A DNA stretch of 64,000 nt from an uncultured Bradyrhizobium sp. (GCF_936943645.1 NZ_CAKZJO010000056.1:1-64000); one strand, 5' to 3'; positions 41,193 through 50,075 are shown, counted from the first letter of the stretch. Translations and numbers: made by a program. The notes: generated by a model from the sequence alone, not told the origin.

Positions 41193-41522
41193 ATGATGAG
41201 CATGCTAACCAGCCCCGCCACGATTACGGTCACGGTGTTTGGCGTTGCGGCTCTCGTTACGCTTGGCGGGGGCATTTATTGGCTCTTCAACAAGCGGGCA
41301 CGGTTGAGGGATATCGCCGAGATGAGGGCGAAGCTCGATGAGCTCGAGCCCTCCGACCCTGAATACGGTGCGGTGAGGGCACTTTACACGTCGATGGTCC
41401 TGGATGCCGAACGTTGGGGCTTCTTTGCTGGCGAATCCGGATCAGGCGGCCATGGCGGCAGCGCCGATCACGGCGGCAGCGACCATGTCGGCGATGCCGG
41501 CGAGGGCGGACACGCGCATTAA
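41193..41522 (+). CDS. small membrane protein with His/Gly-rich tail
   Basis: This 109-residue protein has one N-terminal transmembrane helix (ITVTVFGVAALVTLGGGIYW) followed by a basic stop (NKRARLRD), so the C-terminus is probably cytoplasmic. A short helical part follows (MRAKLDELEPSDPEYGAVRA). The last 28 residues are Gly/Ser/Asp with six His (GHGG, DHGG, DHVG, GGHAH), which suggests metal binding. An ATG at 41196 is an equal start choice. The family is unknown. Confidence 0.65.
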   Translation: MMSMLTSPATITVTVFGVAALVTLGGGIYWLFNKRARLRDIAEMRAKLDELEPSDPEYGAVRALYTSMVLDAERWGFFAGESGSGGHGGSADHGGSDHVGDAGEGGHAH

Positions 41523-41573
41523 TGCATGAATGGCCCGGCGCCGCGCGGCGACGATGGCTTCGCGCGATCGGCG

Positions 41574-41942
41574 TCAGCCTCCGGATACGGCCCCCGGGTG
41601 TCCCGACAATTGTAGCAGTGCGGGCCGATAGGGGGCTTGCGGATCGTCATCCTCGTTGGCGGGGATCGCGCAGGAGCCGAATTCCTGCCTGATCCGCTCC
41701 ATCTCGGCGATGCGCTCGTGCAATCGTTGCAGATGTTCCGGCGATGTCGCCCGCCAGAACCGGAACGTGTCCGCGGTGAGCGGCACGAAGGCCGTGCCGA
41801 ACAGCGTCGGCTCGGGAACGGCGGTGCGTCCGAGCAGCAGGAAACGATCGGGGCCGGAGACGACGAGGGTGGCATAGCCCCGGTTTCCAATCCGCCTGAT
41901 GCCATTCAGCGACCATTCGGCGAGCTTGCTGAAAGCGGTTAT
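41574..41942 (-). pseudogene. unknown protein-like frame lacking a usual start codon
   Basis: A minus-strand frame reads a convincing protein: ITAFSKLAEWSLNGIRRIGN, GYATLVVSGPDRFLLLGRT, TLFGTAFVPLTADTFRFW and EHLQRLHERIAEMERIRQEF. From its stop at 41574 the frame stays open past 42060, yet contains no ATG or TTG, and its only GTG is at 41786, in mid-protein. The natural start position appears to be ATA at 41940-41942, one base from ATG. It may be a gene that lost its start, one that uses ATA, or one that begins at GTG 41786 (70 residues). Confidence 0.5.
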
Positions 41943-42024
41943 GCTCGTCGCGTGACCGGCGTGATCTGGCTTCGCTTCTTCCCGGCGGCGTGAAGCGCTG
42001 CGCGTTGGCAGCGGAAGCGGCGCT

Positions 42025-43089
42025 TTACTGCGCGCCGGATCCGCCCTGCACGATCTTCTCGTTCAGCTTCTGGTCCACGGTGTCGACCGTGCGGTCGATC
42101 TCGGGATTGGGCACGCCGAGCTGGTGCGAGATCAGCTTCACCAAGAGGTCGACACGCTCGATGAAGGGCGCGCCGCCCGCGACCGCGCGTGCGGCCGATG
42201 ACGGCTTGAGCAGGCTCTCGGCGGCCTTGGCGTATTTGCCGAACGGCACCTGATCCTGCTGATCGGCGCCGAGCTTGCGCGCGATCGCGTCGACATGATC
42301 GTAGATCGTCTGCGAGCGCTTCAGATCGCCATGCACGGCGTCGCGGATCGACTGCGGCTCGTTCGGCGTGATGCAGCGGTAATTTCCGGTCAGCAGCATC
42401 GACCATTTGGCCAGCGGCACGAACAGCGAGTCGAACACTTTCAGCTTCACCGGCACGTCGTGGCCGTCGAGCGTCACCGCGTCGATGTCGGCCTCCAGCT
42501 CGCGCAGCACCTTGTTGTGCTTCTCGTCGGCGAACACCGACGCCTTGAAGTTGGTGGGCAGGCCGACATGCAGCACGTTGGCGGCTTCTTCCGGCGGGCG
42601 GAATGCCTGCGGATCGGGCGAGCACAGCGTCACCAGGCCGGGCTCGAACCGCTCCCAAACCTGCGCATTGGTGTAGGCCTCTTCCAGATCCATGTCCGCG
42701 AGCGCCGGAATGCGCTTGAGGTAAGGCAGCGGCGGCATGTTCATGATCGACAGGCACGGCAGCTTTGCCGCGGCGATCTTGACCATGAGCATGCGGACGG
42801 TGTGGTTGGTGTATTGCGGCTCCTGCATCGCAAGGCCGACCAGATCGTAGCGCGAGAGGTCGACATTCTGCGGCGTCACGGCGTCGAGCTTGCCGGGCAG
42901 GTCGCGCGAGAAGATCGCCCGGTGCACCGCCTCGTCGCGCAGCTTGATGCGCACCTCGGTACCTTCGCGGTTGATCAGCTCCGCGGTCTTGGCGCGGCAG
43001 ACCAGGGTCACATTGTGCCCGGCCATCAGCAGCTTTGTGCCCAGCAGAGATCCGTAAGAAGCTCCGAGAATCAATATGTTACGCGCCAT
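42025..43089 (-). CDS. ketopantoate reductase-like NAD(P)-binding protein
   Basis: This 354-residue protein begins with a Rossmann motif (ILILGASYGSLLGTKLLMAG) and GHNVTLVCRAKTAELI, as in the N-terminal domain of 2-dehydropantoate 2-reductases. The C-terminal half lacks the usual PanE helical signature and instead has KWSMLLTGNYRCITPNEPQS. It may therefore act on a different 2-oxo acid or opine-like substrate. AGGGGACGGAG precedes the ATG at 43089. I do not assign it to pantothenate synthesis. Confidence 0.75.
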   Translation of the reverse strand: MARNILILGASYGSLLGTKLLMAGHNVTLVCRAKTAELINREGTEVRIKLRDEAVHRAIFSRDLPGKLDAVTPQNVDLSRYDLVGLAMQEPQYTNHTVRMLMVKIAAAKLPCLSIMNMPPLPYLKRIPALADMDLEEAYTNAQVWERFEPGLVTLCSPDPQAFRPPEEAANVLHVGLPTNFKASVFADEKHNKVLRELEADIDAVTLDGHDVPVKLKVFDSLFVPLAKWSMLLTGNYRCITPNEPQSIRDAVHGDLKRSQTIYDHVDAIARKLGADQQDQVPFGKYAKAAESLLKPSSAARAVAGGAPFIERVDLLVKLISHQLGVPNPEIDRTVDTVDQKLNEKIVQGGSGAQ

Positions 43090-43493
43090 GCTCCGTCCCC
43101 TGAAATGTCTGTGATTGTTGGTGCTCCGGGCGTTATCCGCGAGCGAGTTGCCGGCATGTAAAGCGAAGTCCGGGGGGATGGCAACTGGGATAATGCATAC
43201 AAGGGAGCGCTCGCACGATTGCGAAGCTCTGGTGTCCGGGCCGGAACCTTCCATGGAGGTCGATTTCCGGACATCGAGTCCCCGGCTGCGTCGGCGCTGG
43301 ACAAACGCCGGCAAGGCTGGCCCCGTGATTGCGGACGCAGCGAAGCACTCGAAATCTCTCAGCGGAAGCTTCGCTGCGCGCGCAATGGTGCCGGGAAATT
43401 AATGAGGGGATCGCGCGGGTCTTCCGAAGAAACGCACGACCGCGAAGCGATCCGCAGGCTCAGCCCATAAGACTCGCTCGGGAATGCGCGCGG
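43090..43493. other. 404-base intergenic region, no gene recognised
   Basis: It lies upstream of the reductase-like gene and downstream of the MarR gene, both on the minus strand. Short open frames exist but have no resemblance to proteins and no good ribosome-binding sites. I see no strong hairpin or repeat. Confidence 0.5.
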
Positions 43494-44129
43494 CTAGCCC
43501 TGGCTTGCCATTCGTGCGCGATCGAGATGCTCCTCGATCTTCGGGCGGTCACGCGTGCGCTCGAAGCTGGTGCACAGCAGCTCGGTTTCCTCGAGCGAGA
43601 TCGGAGCGCGATAGAGCCGGCACATGAACTCGGCGCTCGCACGTCCCTTGCCCGTGCCCGGGCCGCGTTCGGCGAGAAACATGCAATCGCGGCAAACACT
43701 GGCATCGAGTCGTTGATGTGCTGCGTCGAGGTGGTTGAGGACCTCGCGCAGCGAGTCGCGCAGCTTGACGCATTCGTCGTTGCCGAGCCCTCTGACGGCG
43801 TTCACCACGTGATTGATCGGGTCGTGCTGGCTCAGGCACTTCTCGCCCTGGGCGGTGACGTGCAGGACGACGGAACGCTTGTCCTCCTGCGACGGCTTGC
43901 GCACCAGAAAGGACTTGCTCTCCAGCGTCTTCACGATTTGCGATGCAGTCGCTCTTGTGGCGCCGATGAAGCCGGCGAGCGCGGAGGGCGTGCGCGAAAA
44001 CCTGTTGGCGCGGCCGAGAAAGCGCAGCGCCATCCATTCCCGATCGCGCAATCCATGCTGGTTGCCTTCGAAATACCAAGCCCTCGCCGCCTGAACCAGC
44101 AGCTCGACGGCTTCTCGTGCCAATGGCAT
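43494..44129 (-). CDS. MarR-family regulator with C-terminal Cys cluster
   Basis: This 211-residue regulator has a winged-helix MarR domain: LRDREWMALRFLGRAN, PSALAGFIGATRATASQIVK (recognition helix), TLESKSFLVRKPSQEDKRSV and VTAQG. About 60 residues extend beyond the usual MarR length and contain CRDC and, 20 residues later, MCRLYR, which could bind a metal or sense redox state. ATG 44129 follows GAGG; an upstream in-frame extension looks non-coding. No divergent target gene is visible. Confidence 0.85.
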   Translation of the reverse strand: MPLAREAVELLVQAARAWYFEGNQHGLRDREWMALRFLGRANRFSRTPSALAGFIGATRATASQIVKTLESKSFLVRKPSQEDKRSVVLHVTAQGEKCLSQHDPINHVVNAVRGLGNDECVKLRDSLREVLNHLDAAHQRLDASVCRDCMFLAERGPGTGKGRASAEFMCRLYRAPISLEETELLCTSFERTRDRPKIEEHLDRARMASQG

Positions 44130-44915
44130 GAACCTACCTCGTCCCCGGAACTTCGTCGGCGGCGTCCCGAAGCCGCTTTGCGTTGTGCCCCGCGAATCCT
44201 CCGAAAGACATCGAACGGTTGCAGCCGTTCGGCGCGCAAATCGTGTCGAGCTCTCCTTCGAAGGAACGAATTGCGGCGCGCCCGATCGGAAGCGATGGGG
44301 TTCGCGTGCTGCGAAGTGAGACACTGCGGCGTTGGCATGCCAACGGCGTCGTCACACGGGAGCCCGGTTCGCCGTCGCCAGCAGACGATGGATCGGAATA
44401 GTTCAACCGAAGCCCCTGAGTTCAAGTCACACGCAGACGTTTCTTATATTCCGCCGAAACGATGAATGAGCTTCTCAACAAAATCAAGTAGAGACCCTCG
44501 CGAGCCCCAGATGTCGTTGCATGCGAATGTAACGTTCAAGACAATCTTGCTCGTCGGGACACATGATAGTGAATGCAATACGTTGTGCGGCGAACGACAT
44601 GCACTCGGTTCTGCGCCACTTTGATTGCACCTCATCTTGCTGTCTGTGTTCCGACGCAAATTGATCGAAGCTTGTGCAGACCGACGATGTGGATCGCCAC
44701 GTCATCCACAACTTGTGCGGGGTGTCGGAGAATCGCTGAGGGAACTCGCAGGAATTGCACGCGCCGGTTGTCGATCGCCACGCTCCCGCAATCGCTGATT
44801 CCTGCGCTCCGGACGCAACCTTCCGTCTCTCCCCGAATGGTGGAGGGGTCACGGCGGAAACCTGCGGGCACCCGCAAAGCGGGCGGACGTCGCACGCTTG
44901 CGGCCCGGCGAGCTG
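44130..44915. other. 786-base gene-poor region before the flagellar cluster
   Basis: This is the longest stretch without a convincing gene. From about 44400 to 44800 it is visibly more AT-rich than its neighbours (for example AACAAAATCAAGTAG). Open frames of up to 122 codons on the minus strand (44484-44852) show no family features or GC-biased third positions. It may be decayed sequence or hold an unrecognised small RNA. Confidence 0.5.
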
Positions 44916-46241
44916 CTAGTCGCCCCGCAGCATGTCCCGGAGCTCGCGGAACGGGTCGGCGCTCGGCGGAGCCGAAGCGTCCTGCCGCATCGCGCTGTAG
45001 ATTCTCGGGACCATGTCGACCGCCTGATCGAGCCCCGAATCACGCCCCGGCTGATAGCCGCCCATCAGACGAAGATCGCGGGTGTCCTCGTATTTGGCGA
45101 TCATGGAGCGCAGCTTGCTCACCAATTCGCGCTCCTCGGGGTCCCAGACGTTGTGGGCGAGACGGGACACCGAGGCCAGAACGTCGACGGCCGGATAGCG
45201 CGCCTGGTCGGCGATGTGCCGGGAGAGCACGATGTGTCCATCAAGCGTGCTGCGGATGGTGTCGGCGATCGGCTCGTTGTGATCGTCGCCGTCGACCAGC
45301 ACGGAGAAGATCCCTGTGATCGTGCCGGAGCCTTCCTCACCGGGGCCGGCGCGCTCCAGAAGGCGCGGCAGATCGGTGAAGACCGTCGGTGCATAGCCGC
45401 GCGCCACCGCCGGCTCGCCGGCGGCGAGCGCGACCTCGCGGGCGGCGTGGGCGAAACGGGTGATCGAATCGACCATGAGCAGGACCGATTCGCCGCGGTC
45501 GCGGAAATATTCGGCGACCGCCATGGCCGTCTTCGGCGCCAGCCGCCGCATCATCGGGCTCTCGTCTCCCGTCGACACGATGGTGACGGCGCGCTGACGA
45601 TCGTTACCCAGCACGTCCTCGATGAACTCGCGCACCTCGCGGCCGCGCTCGCCGACCAGGGCCAGCACCACGGTGTCGAAACCCTGGCTGCGGGCGAGCA
45701 TCGCGAGCAGCGTCGATTTGCCGACGCCGGAGCCGGCAAAGATGCCGACGCGCTGGCCGGCGCAGATCGGTGCGAACAGGTCGATGACGCGCACGCCGGT
45801 GCGCAGCGGCTTGTGCACGCGTGCGCGCTTCATGGCCGACGGCGCCTCGGCCTCCGCGGAGACTGCCTGGGATCCCGGGGTGAGGGGGCCGAGGCCGTCG
45901 AGCGGCGCACCGAGGGCGTTGATGACGCGGCCCTTCCAGCTCGGATCGGGCGCAAAGGACAGAGGCGGCATCCGGTACGCGACCGAGCCGAGGCCGCCGG
46001 CGAATTGCCGGTCGAACGGCTTGGCAACGATGCCGTCGCTGTCGATCCGCACCACTTCGCCGATCTGGGCCTTGCCGCCCGAATTGACGCCGATCAGCTC
46101 GCCGAGCCTGACGAAGCGCGACAGGCCGGAGACACGAAAATGCGTCGGTGCGATCTCGGAGATCGCGCCGCTGACGCTTGCCAGGGGAGTGTTCTGCTGA
46201 AGCTCCAGCAGCGCCCACTCGAGTTGCCGAAGAGCGTTCAA
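44916..46241 (-). CDS. fliI: flagellum-specific export ATPase FliI
   Basis: FliI is the F1-beta-like ATPase that energises export of flagellar axial proteins. The 441-residue product has Walker A GSGVGKST (170-177), VLALVGERGREVREFIEDVL, Walker B SVLLMVDSITRFAHA and the late block GTITGIFSVLVDGDDHNEPI. It is the last gene of a minus-strand unit (DUF1217, flgF, fliI). Its FliH partner is probably the gene cut at the right end of the window. Confidence 0.97.
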   Translation of the reverse strand: MNALRQLEWALLELQQNTPLASVSGAISEIAPTHFRVSGLSRFVRLGELIGVNSGGKAQIGEVVRIDSDGIVAKPFDRQFAGGLGSVAYRMPPLSFAPDPSWKGRVINALGAPLDGLGPLTPGSQAVSAEAEAPSAMKRARVHKPLRTGVRVIDLFAPICAGQRVGIFAGSGVGKSTLLAMLARSQGFDTVVLALVGERGREVREFIEDVLGNDRQRAVTIVSTGDESPMMRRLAPKTAMAVAEYFRDRGESVLLMVDSITRFAHAAREVALAAGEPAVARGYAPTVFTDLPRLLERAGPGEEGSGTITGIFSVLVDGDDHNEPIADTIRSTLDGHIVLSRHIADQARYPAVDVLASVSRLAHNVWDPEERELVSKLRSMIAKYEDTRDLRLMGGYQPGRDSGLDQAVDMVPRIYSAMRQDASAPPSADPFRELRDMLRGD

Positions 46242-46281
46242 GGTATCAGTCCAACCTCAATCCGAGTGCGCGCGAGGCGCC

Positions 46282-47010
46282 TTACTTGCCGGGTTCGCCC
46301 AGCGTCCGAATAGCGTTCTGAAGCGAGCCCTCGGTGCCCTCGATCATCGAGTTGGTGCCGTCGAAGGCGCGCGAGGCGGCGATCAGCTTGGTCAATTCCA
46401 TCATCGGATTGGCCCCGGAGCCCTCGACATAGCCCTGCTTGAAGCCGTCGCGCGAGAAATCGGCGATGGCTGTGGCGGGTCGGTCCGGCGTGACGCCGGA
46501 ATTGCCGTAGCGCTCGAGATTGGCATCGGCCGGGATGTTGAACAGGCCCAGGGTGCCGATCTCGTTGTTGTCCTGGGTGATCGCACCGCTGCGCGCGATC
46601 GAGATAGGTCCGCCGTTGGGATCGAGCGTGATCTGCGCGCCGCCGGAATCGACGACCGGGAAGCCGGTCACGGTCTGAAGATCGCCGTTGGCGGCGATCT
46701 GGAGCCGGCCGTCCCGGGTATAGACCGTGCCGTTTGGGCCGGCGAAGGCGATCCAGCCCTGGCCGACCACGGCGACGTCGAGCGGGTTGCCGCTCTCGGT
46801 GATGTTGCCCTGCTCGCGCGAGATGATGTTGTCGCCCGGCGAGGAGAAGGCAACCGGGTTCGGACCGGCCTTGGACAGCACGGTCTCGAATTTCACCACG
46901 TCGGTGCGGAACGCCGCCGTGTTGACGTTGGCGACGTTGTTGGCGATCGTCTGGAGGCGCTTTTCGAGGGCGACCTGGGCCGACAGACCCACATAGAGGG
47001 CCGATTGCAT
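46282..47010 (-). CDS. flgF: flagellar basal-body rod protein FlgF
   Basis: FlgF is a proximal rod subunit. The 242-residue product begins MQSALYVGLSAQVALEKRLQ and then TIANNVANVNTAAFR, the conserved N-terminal coil of rod/hook proteins. It ends with the matching helical segment MELTKLIAASRAFDGTNSMI. It starts three bases after the stop of the DUF1217 gene and lies 40 bases before fliI, so the three form one operon divergent from motA. Confidence 0.95.
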   Translation of the reverse strand: MQSALYVGLSAQVALEKRLQTIANNVANVNTAAFRTDVVKFETVLSKAGPNPVAFSSPGDNIISREQGNITESGNPLDVAVVGQGWIAFAGPNGTVYTRDGRLQIAANGDLQTVTGFPVVDSGGAQITLDPNGGPISIARSGAITQDNNEIGTLGLFNIPADANLERYGNSGVTPDRPATAIADFSRDGFKQGYVEGSGANPMMELTKLIAASRAFDGTNSMIEGTEGSLQNAIRTLGEPGK

Positions 47011-47013
47011 GGC

Positions 47014-47799
47014 TTACCTGTTGAACCTGATGTTCTGAAGAGTCGCGAGCATGTTGCTATCCATGCTGGCCGAGGATGCACCGCCGATCAGGACCAGGGC
47101 CGAATTGGTCGAGCTGTCGCTCTGGGCCTGGGTCGCGTCCCACATCGCCGCAAAGCGCTGCACGAATTTGGTGACCTTGGCCGGGTCCTGGAAGTCGGTG
47201 AGCTTGACCCTGTTGGTGATCATCTTGGCCTGGGCGTCGATGTTGGCCGCGCTGATCGTCGAGGGCAGGCCCAGCGCGGTCTGAACCACCTGCGTCAGCG
47301 CCTTGTCCGCGAGGACCTGGTAGGCGGTCGTGATCGTGGAGGCCTTGCGGGTGAAATACAGCGCCAGCCGCAGACCCTCGTTCTGGTCGCCGGCCTTCTG
47401 CTCCATCGTCTGCGTGACATAGTGGGTTGCCGTTCCGGTCGTAGCCAGCGTGGTCTTGGTCGCGTTGGCGCCGAGCGCGGCGAAATTGAAGGCAGTGGCG
47501 AATTCGCGGTAACGCGTGTCGGTCAGCTTGTTGGCGAAGGCGTCCTTGCTCGCGACCCCCTCGGTCAGGACCTTGCGCATGAACGCCTTGGCGTAGGTCA
47601 TGTCGCTGAGGCCGTAGGCCTTCATCGCGTAGGAATAGAGGCGATAGTCCTTCAGGAAGTCGTCGATCGTCTTGACGTTGCCGATATGGCTGAGGAAGTA
47701 ATCGGTCTCGCGGCTGACGTCCGGCTGCGTCGCGACCTGCGTCAGCGACTTGCCCGTGTCCTTGGTCAGCCTGGTGTAGTCCGCGATGGTGGATAGCAT
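47014..47799 (-). CDS. DUF1217 flagellar-cluster protein
   Basis: This helical 261-residue protein has the DUF1217 pattern: RETDYFLSHIGNVKTIDDFL, LYSYAMKAYGLSDMTYAKAF and MRKVLTEGV, followed by a second similar half with IDAQAKMITNRVKLTDFQDP and TKFVQRFAAMWD. No signal peptide is seen. It is found next to flgF in rhizobial flagellar clusters, where its exact role is not established. It is the first gene of the unit with flgF and fliI and is divergent from motA across 143 bases. Confidence 0.85.
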   Translation of the reverse strand: MLSTIADYTRLTKDTGKSLTQVATQPDVSRETDYFLSHIGNVKTIDDFLKDYRLYSYAMKAYGLSDMTYAKAFMRKVLTEGVASKDAFANKLTDTRYREFATAFNFAALGANATKTTLATTGTATHYVTQTMEQKAGDQNEGLRLALYFTRKASTITTAYQVLADKALTQVVQTALGLPSTISAANIDAQAKMITNRVKLTDFQDPAKVTKFVQRFAAMWDATQAQSDSSTNSALVLIGGASSASMDSNMLATLQNIRFNR

Positions 47800-47942
47800 G
47801 ACACGCGCCCCTCTGGCCGCTGTTGCGACGCCGCCCCAAACTGCCGCCGATTGCTTGCGCGGGGCTGGCGAGGCAGGAAGCCAGCTTCGCGCAAGGCTCG
47901 CCGACTAGATATTCCCGATGGGATCGGCGATGGAGCGGCGCG

Positions 47943-48839
47943 TTGGGCAGTTTCGTGGGGGTTTTCATCACGGTAGCGGCGCTGCTCGGTGGATTTGCCG
48001 CCATGGGCGGCCACCTGGGCGTGCTGATGCAGCCGTGGGAATTCGTGATCATCATGGGAACCGCGGTCGGCACCTTCATCGTGGCCAATCCGTGGAAGAC
48101 GGTCGTGGACACCGGCGTCGCCTGCATGCAGGCCATCACCGGCGCGGTGCCGGGCCAGCGTTACTACCTTGATCTGCTCGGGGCGCTCCACGCCCTGATG
48201 CGCGAGCTGCGCGGCAAGGGCCGCAACGAGGTCGAGGCGCATATCGACGATCCCGCCTCCTCCGAGATCTTCAAGGCGTTTCCGAGCGTGCTCGGAGATC
48301 CCTCGCTGCTCCAGTTCATCTGCGACTATGTCCGCCTCATCATCATGGGCAATGCGCGCACCCACGAGATCGAGGCGCTGATGGACGAGGAGATCCACAC
48401 CATCGTGAAGGGCAAGCTGGCGCCCTATCATGCGCTGGTCACGGTCTCCGAGGCGCTGCCGGCGCTCGGCATCGTCGCCGCCGTGCTCGGCGTCATCAAG
48501 GCGATGGGCGCGCTCGACCAGTCCCCGAAGCTGCTGGGCGGCTTCATCGGCGCGGCCCTGGTCGGCACCTTCGCCGGCATCTTCCTGTCCTATGGCGTGC
48601 TTTCGCCCTTCGCGATCAAGATCAAGATGACGCGCGAGAAGAAGTGCCGCCCCTACATCATCGTCAAGCAGACGCTGCTGGCCTTCATGAACGGTGCCAT
48701 GCCGCAGATCGCCGTCGAGCACGGCCGCAAGATGATCGCGAGCAGCGAGCGGCCCTCGATCGACGTCGTCGAGAACGAGACGATCGCGGGTCCCAAGGCC
48801 GTCGTGTCCGATGCTGAACCGAAGGCGGCCCGCGCATGA
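47943..48839 (+). CDS. motA: flagellar motor stator protein MotA
   Basis: MotA forms the cytoplasmic-membrane ring of the proton-driven stator. The product is about 298 residues with four helices: ITVAALLGGFAAMGG, WEFVIIMGTAVGTFIV, LPALGIVAAVLGVIKAMGAL and FIGAALVGTFAGIFLSYGVL. A basic cytoplasmic loop contains RELRGKGRNEVEAHI. I chose TTG 47943, preceded by GGAGCGG, because longer versions carry a non-hydrophobic leader. It overlaps fliM by four bases. motB is not next to it. Confidence 0.9.
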   Translation: MGSFVGVFITVAALLGGFAAMGGHLGVLMQPWEFVIIMGTAVGTFIVANPWKTVVDTGVACMQAITGAVPGQRYYLDLLGALHALMRELRGKGRNEVEAHIDDPASSEIFKAFPSVLGDPSLLQFICDYVRLIIMGNARTHEIEALMDEEIHTIVKGKLAPYHALVTVSEALPALGIVAAVLGVIKAMGALDQSPKLLGGFIGAALVGTFAGIFLSYGVLSPFAIKIKMTREKKCRPYIIVKQTLLAFMNGAMPQIAVEHGRKMIASSERPSIDVVENETIAGPKAVVSDAEPKAARA

Positions 48840-49780
48840 TGATGGAAGACGACGTCGGCGTCGATCAGAAGAAGCAGCTCCCCAACTACCTGCTGGACGC
48901 TGCCGGCATCTCGATCGAACGCATGCCGATGCTCAATGTGATCTTCGATCGCATGGCGGCATCGTGCACCGACAGCCTGCAGCCGATGGCCGGAACGCCG
49001 TGCTATTTCTCGGTCAACGGCATCACCAACGATCCGCTAGGCGACATCATCAAGGACTACGAGGGCAACGCGGTCGCCGCGGTGCTCTATGCCGAGCAGT
49101 GGGATTCGCGCGTCATCATCATGCTGGACCGCGACTTCGTGTTCACGATGGTCGAGGCGATGTTCGGATCCGACGGCGCGGAACCGCCGCTCGATGTCGA
49201 ACGCACCTTCTCGAACATCGAGATCCGGCTGGTCCAGGCGCTGTTCGAGCGGTTCGCCAAGGCGCTGCAATCCGCGTTTGCCGGCACCTCCAACGTCACC
49301 TTCCGCGTGGAGCGGGTCGAGACGGCGATGGCGTCGCTGGCGATCGGTCGCGCCAGCAACATGTCGATCTGCGCGAACATGATGGTGCAGGCGCTCTACC
49401 GCGGCGGCCAGATGTTCCTGATCATTCCGCATTCCGCGCTCAACCCGCTGAGGCAGAAGCTTGCAACCGTCACCGCCAGCGACGGCCGCACCACCGATCC
49501 GCGTTGGCGCGAGCAGATGGAGAGCGAGGTCAACCGTACCGAGGTGACACTGAGCGCCGTGCTGGACGAGAAGATGATCTCGCTCGAGGACGTCGTGAAA
49601 TTCAAGGTCGGGCAGGTGCTGGAGCTGGAGGCCACGCCGCGCACGCTGGCCCGCCTCGAGAGCAACAATCAGGTGCTGTTCTGGTGTCAGATCGGCCAGC
49701 TTGATGGCTATTACGCCATGCAGGTGGCCGATCCCGTCGACCAGAAACGGGAGTTCGTCGATGATATCCTATCTCGTTGA
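48836..49780 (+). CDS. fliM: flagellar motor switch protein FliM
   Basis: FliM is the middle ring protein of the switch. The 314-residue product has a CheC-like middle domain (GDIIKDYEGNAVAAVLYAEQ, LDVERTFSNIEIRLVQALFE) and a C-terminal SpoA domain (VTLSAVLDEKMISLEDVVKF, KVGQVLELE). The N-terminus (MMMEDDVGVDQKKQLPNYLL) lacks the usual CheY-binding SQxEIDALL peptide. It overlaps motA by four bases and the next gene by 20. Confidence 0.9.
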   Translation: MMMEDDVGVDQKKQLPNYLLDAAGISIERMPMLNVIFDRMAASCTDSLQPMAGTPCYFSVNGITNDPLGDIIKDYEGNAVAAVLYAEQWDSRVIIMLDRDFVFTMVEAMFGSDGAEPPLDVERTFSNIEIRLVQALFERFAKALQSAFAGTSNVTFRVERVETAMASLAIGRASNMSICANMMVQALYRGGQMFLIIPHSALNPLRQKLATVTASDGRTTDPRWREQMESEVNRTEVTLSAVLDEKMISLEDVVKFKVGQVLELEATPRTLARLESNNQVLFWCQIGQLDGYYAMQVADPVDQKREFVDDILSR

Positions 49781-50075
49781 TGCCGTGCTGCTGATCGCAC
49801 TTGCCTTCACCAGCATGCGGGTGACCAAGATGCACCGCGAGCTGGCGCGTCTGCGCAGCTACCAGGGCGAATTCTCCACCATCGTCCACGAGACGGCGGG
49901 CGCTTTCGACACGGTCATCACCGCGGCGCATGATTCCACCGCCAATCTCGGGCGGCTCGCCAACGTGCTGAGCACCAAGATCGACCAGGCCCATGAGGCG
50001 ATCGCGGCGCTCGATGCCCGCAGCGGGCTCGCGCCGGCTGCGACCGCCGGCGGCGCCGAGGTGAACAAGCACTGA
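49761..50075 (+). CDS. small membrane protein between fliM and fliN
   Basis: This 104-residue protein has one N-terminal hydrophobic helix (MISYLVDAVLLIALAFTSMR) and a long coiled-coil-like segment (KMHRELARLRSYQGEFSTIV, AHDSTANLGRLANVLSTKID). Its start lies inside the fliM end (20-base overlap), so it is translationally tied to the switch genes. A conserved position among motor genes suggests a motor or stator accessory role, which is inference. I do not know a named family. Confidence 0.75.
   Translation: MISYLVDAVLLIALAFTSMRVTKMHRELARLRSYQGEFSTIVHETAGAFDTVITAAHDSTANLGRLANVLSTKIDQAHEAIAALDARSGLAPAATAGGAEVNKH

Noticed and set aside
44484..44852. 122-codon minus-strand frame in the gene-poor region
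   Set aside because: It has mixed composition without a hydrophobic core or motif and lies in AT-richer DNA with no start signal.
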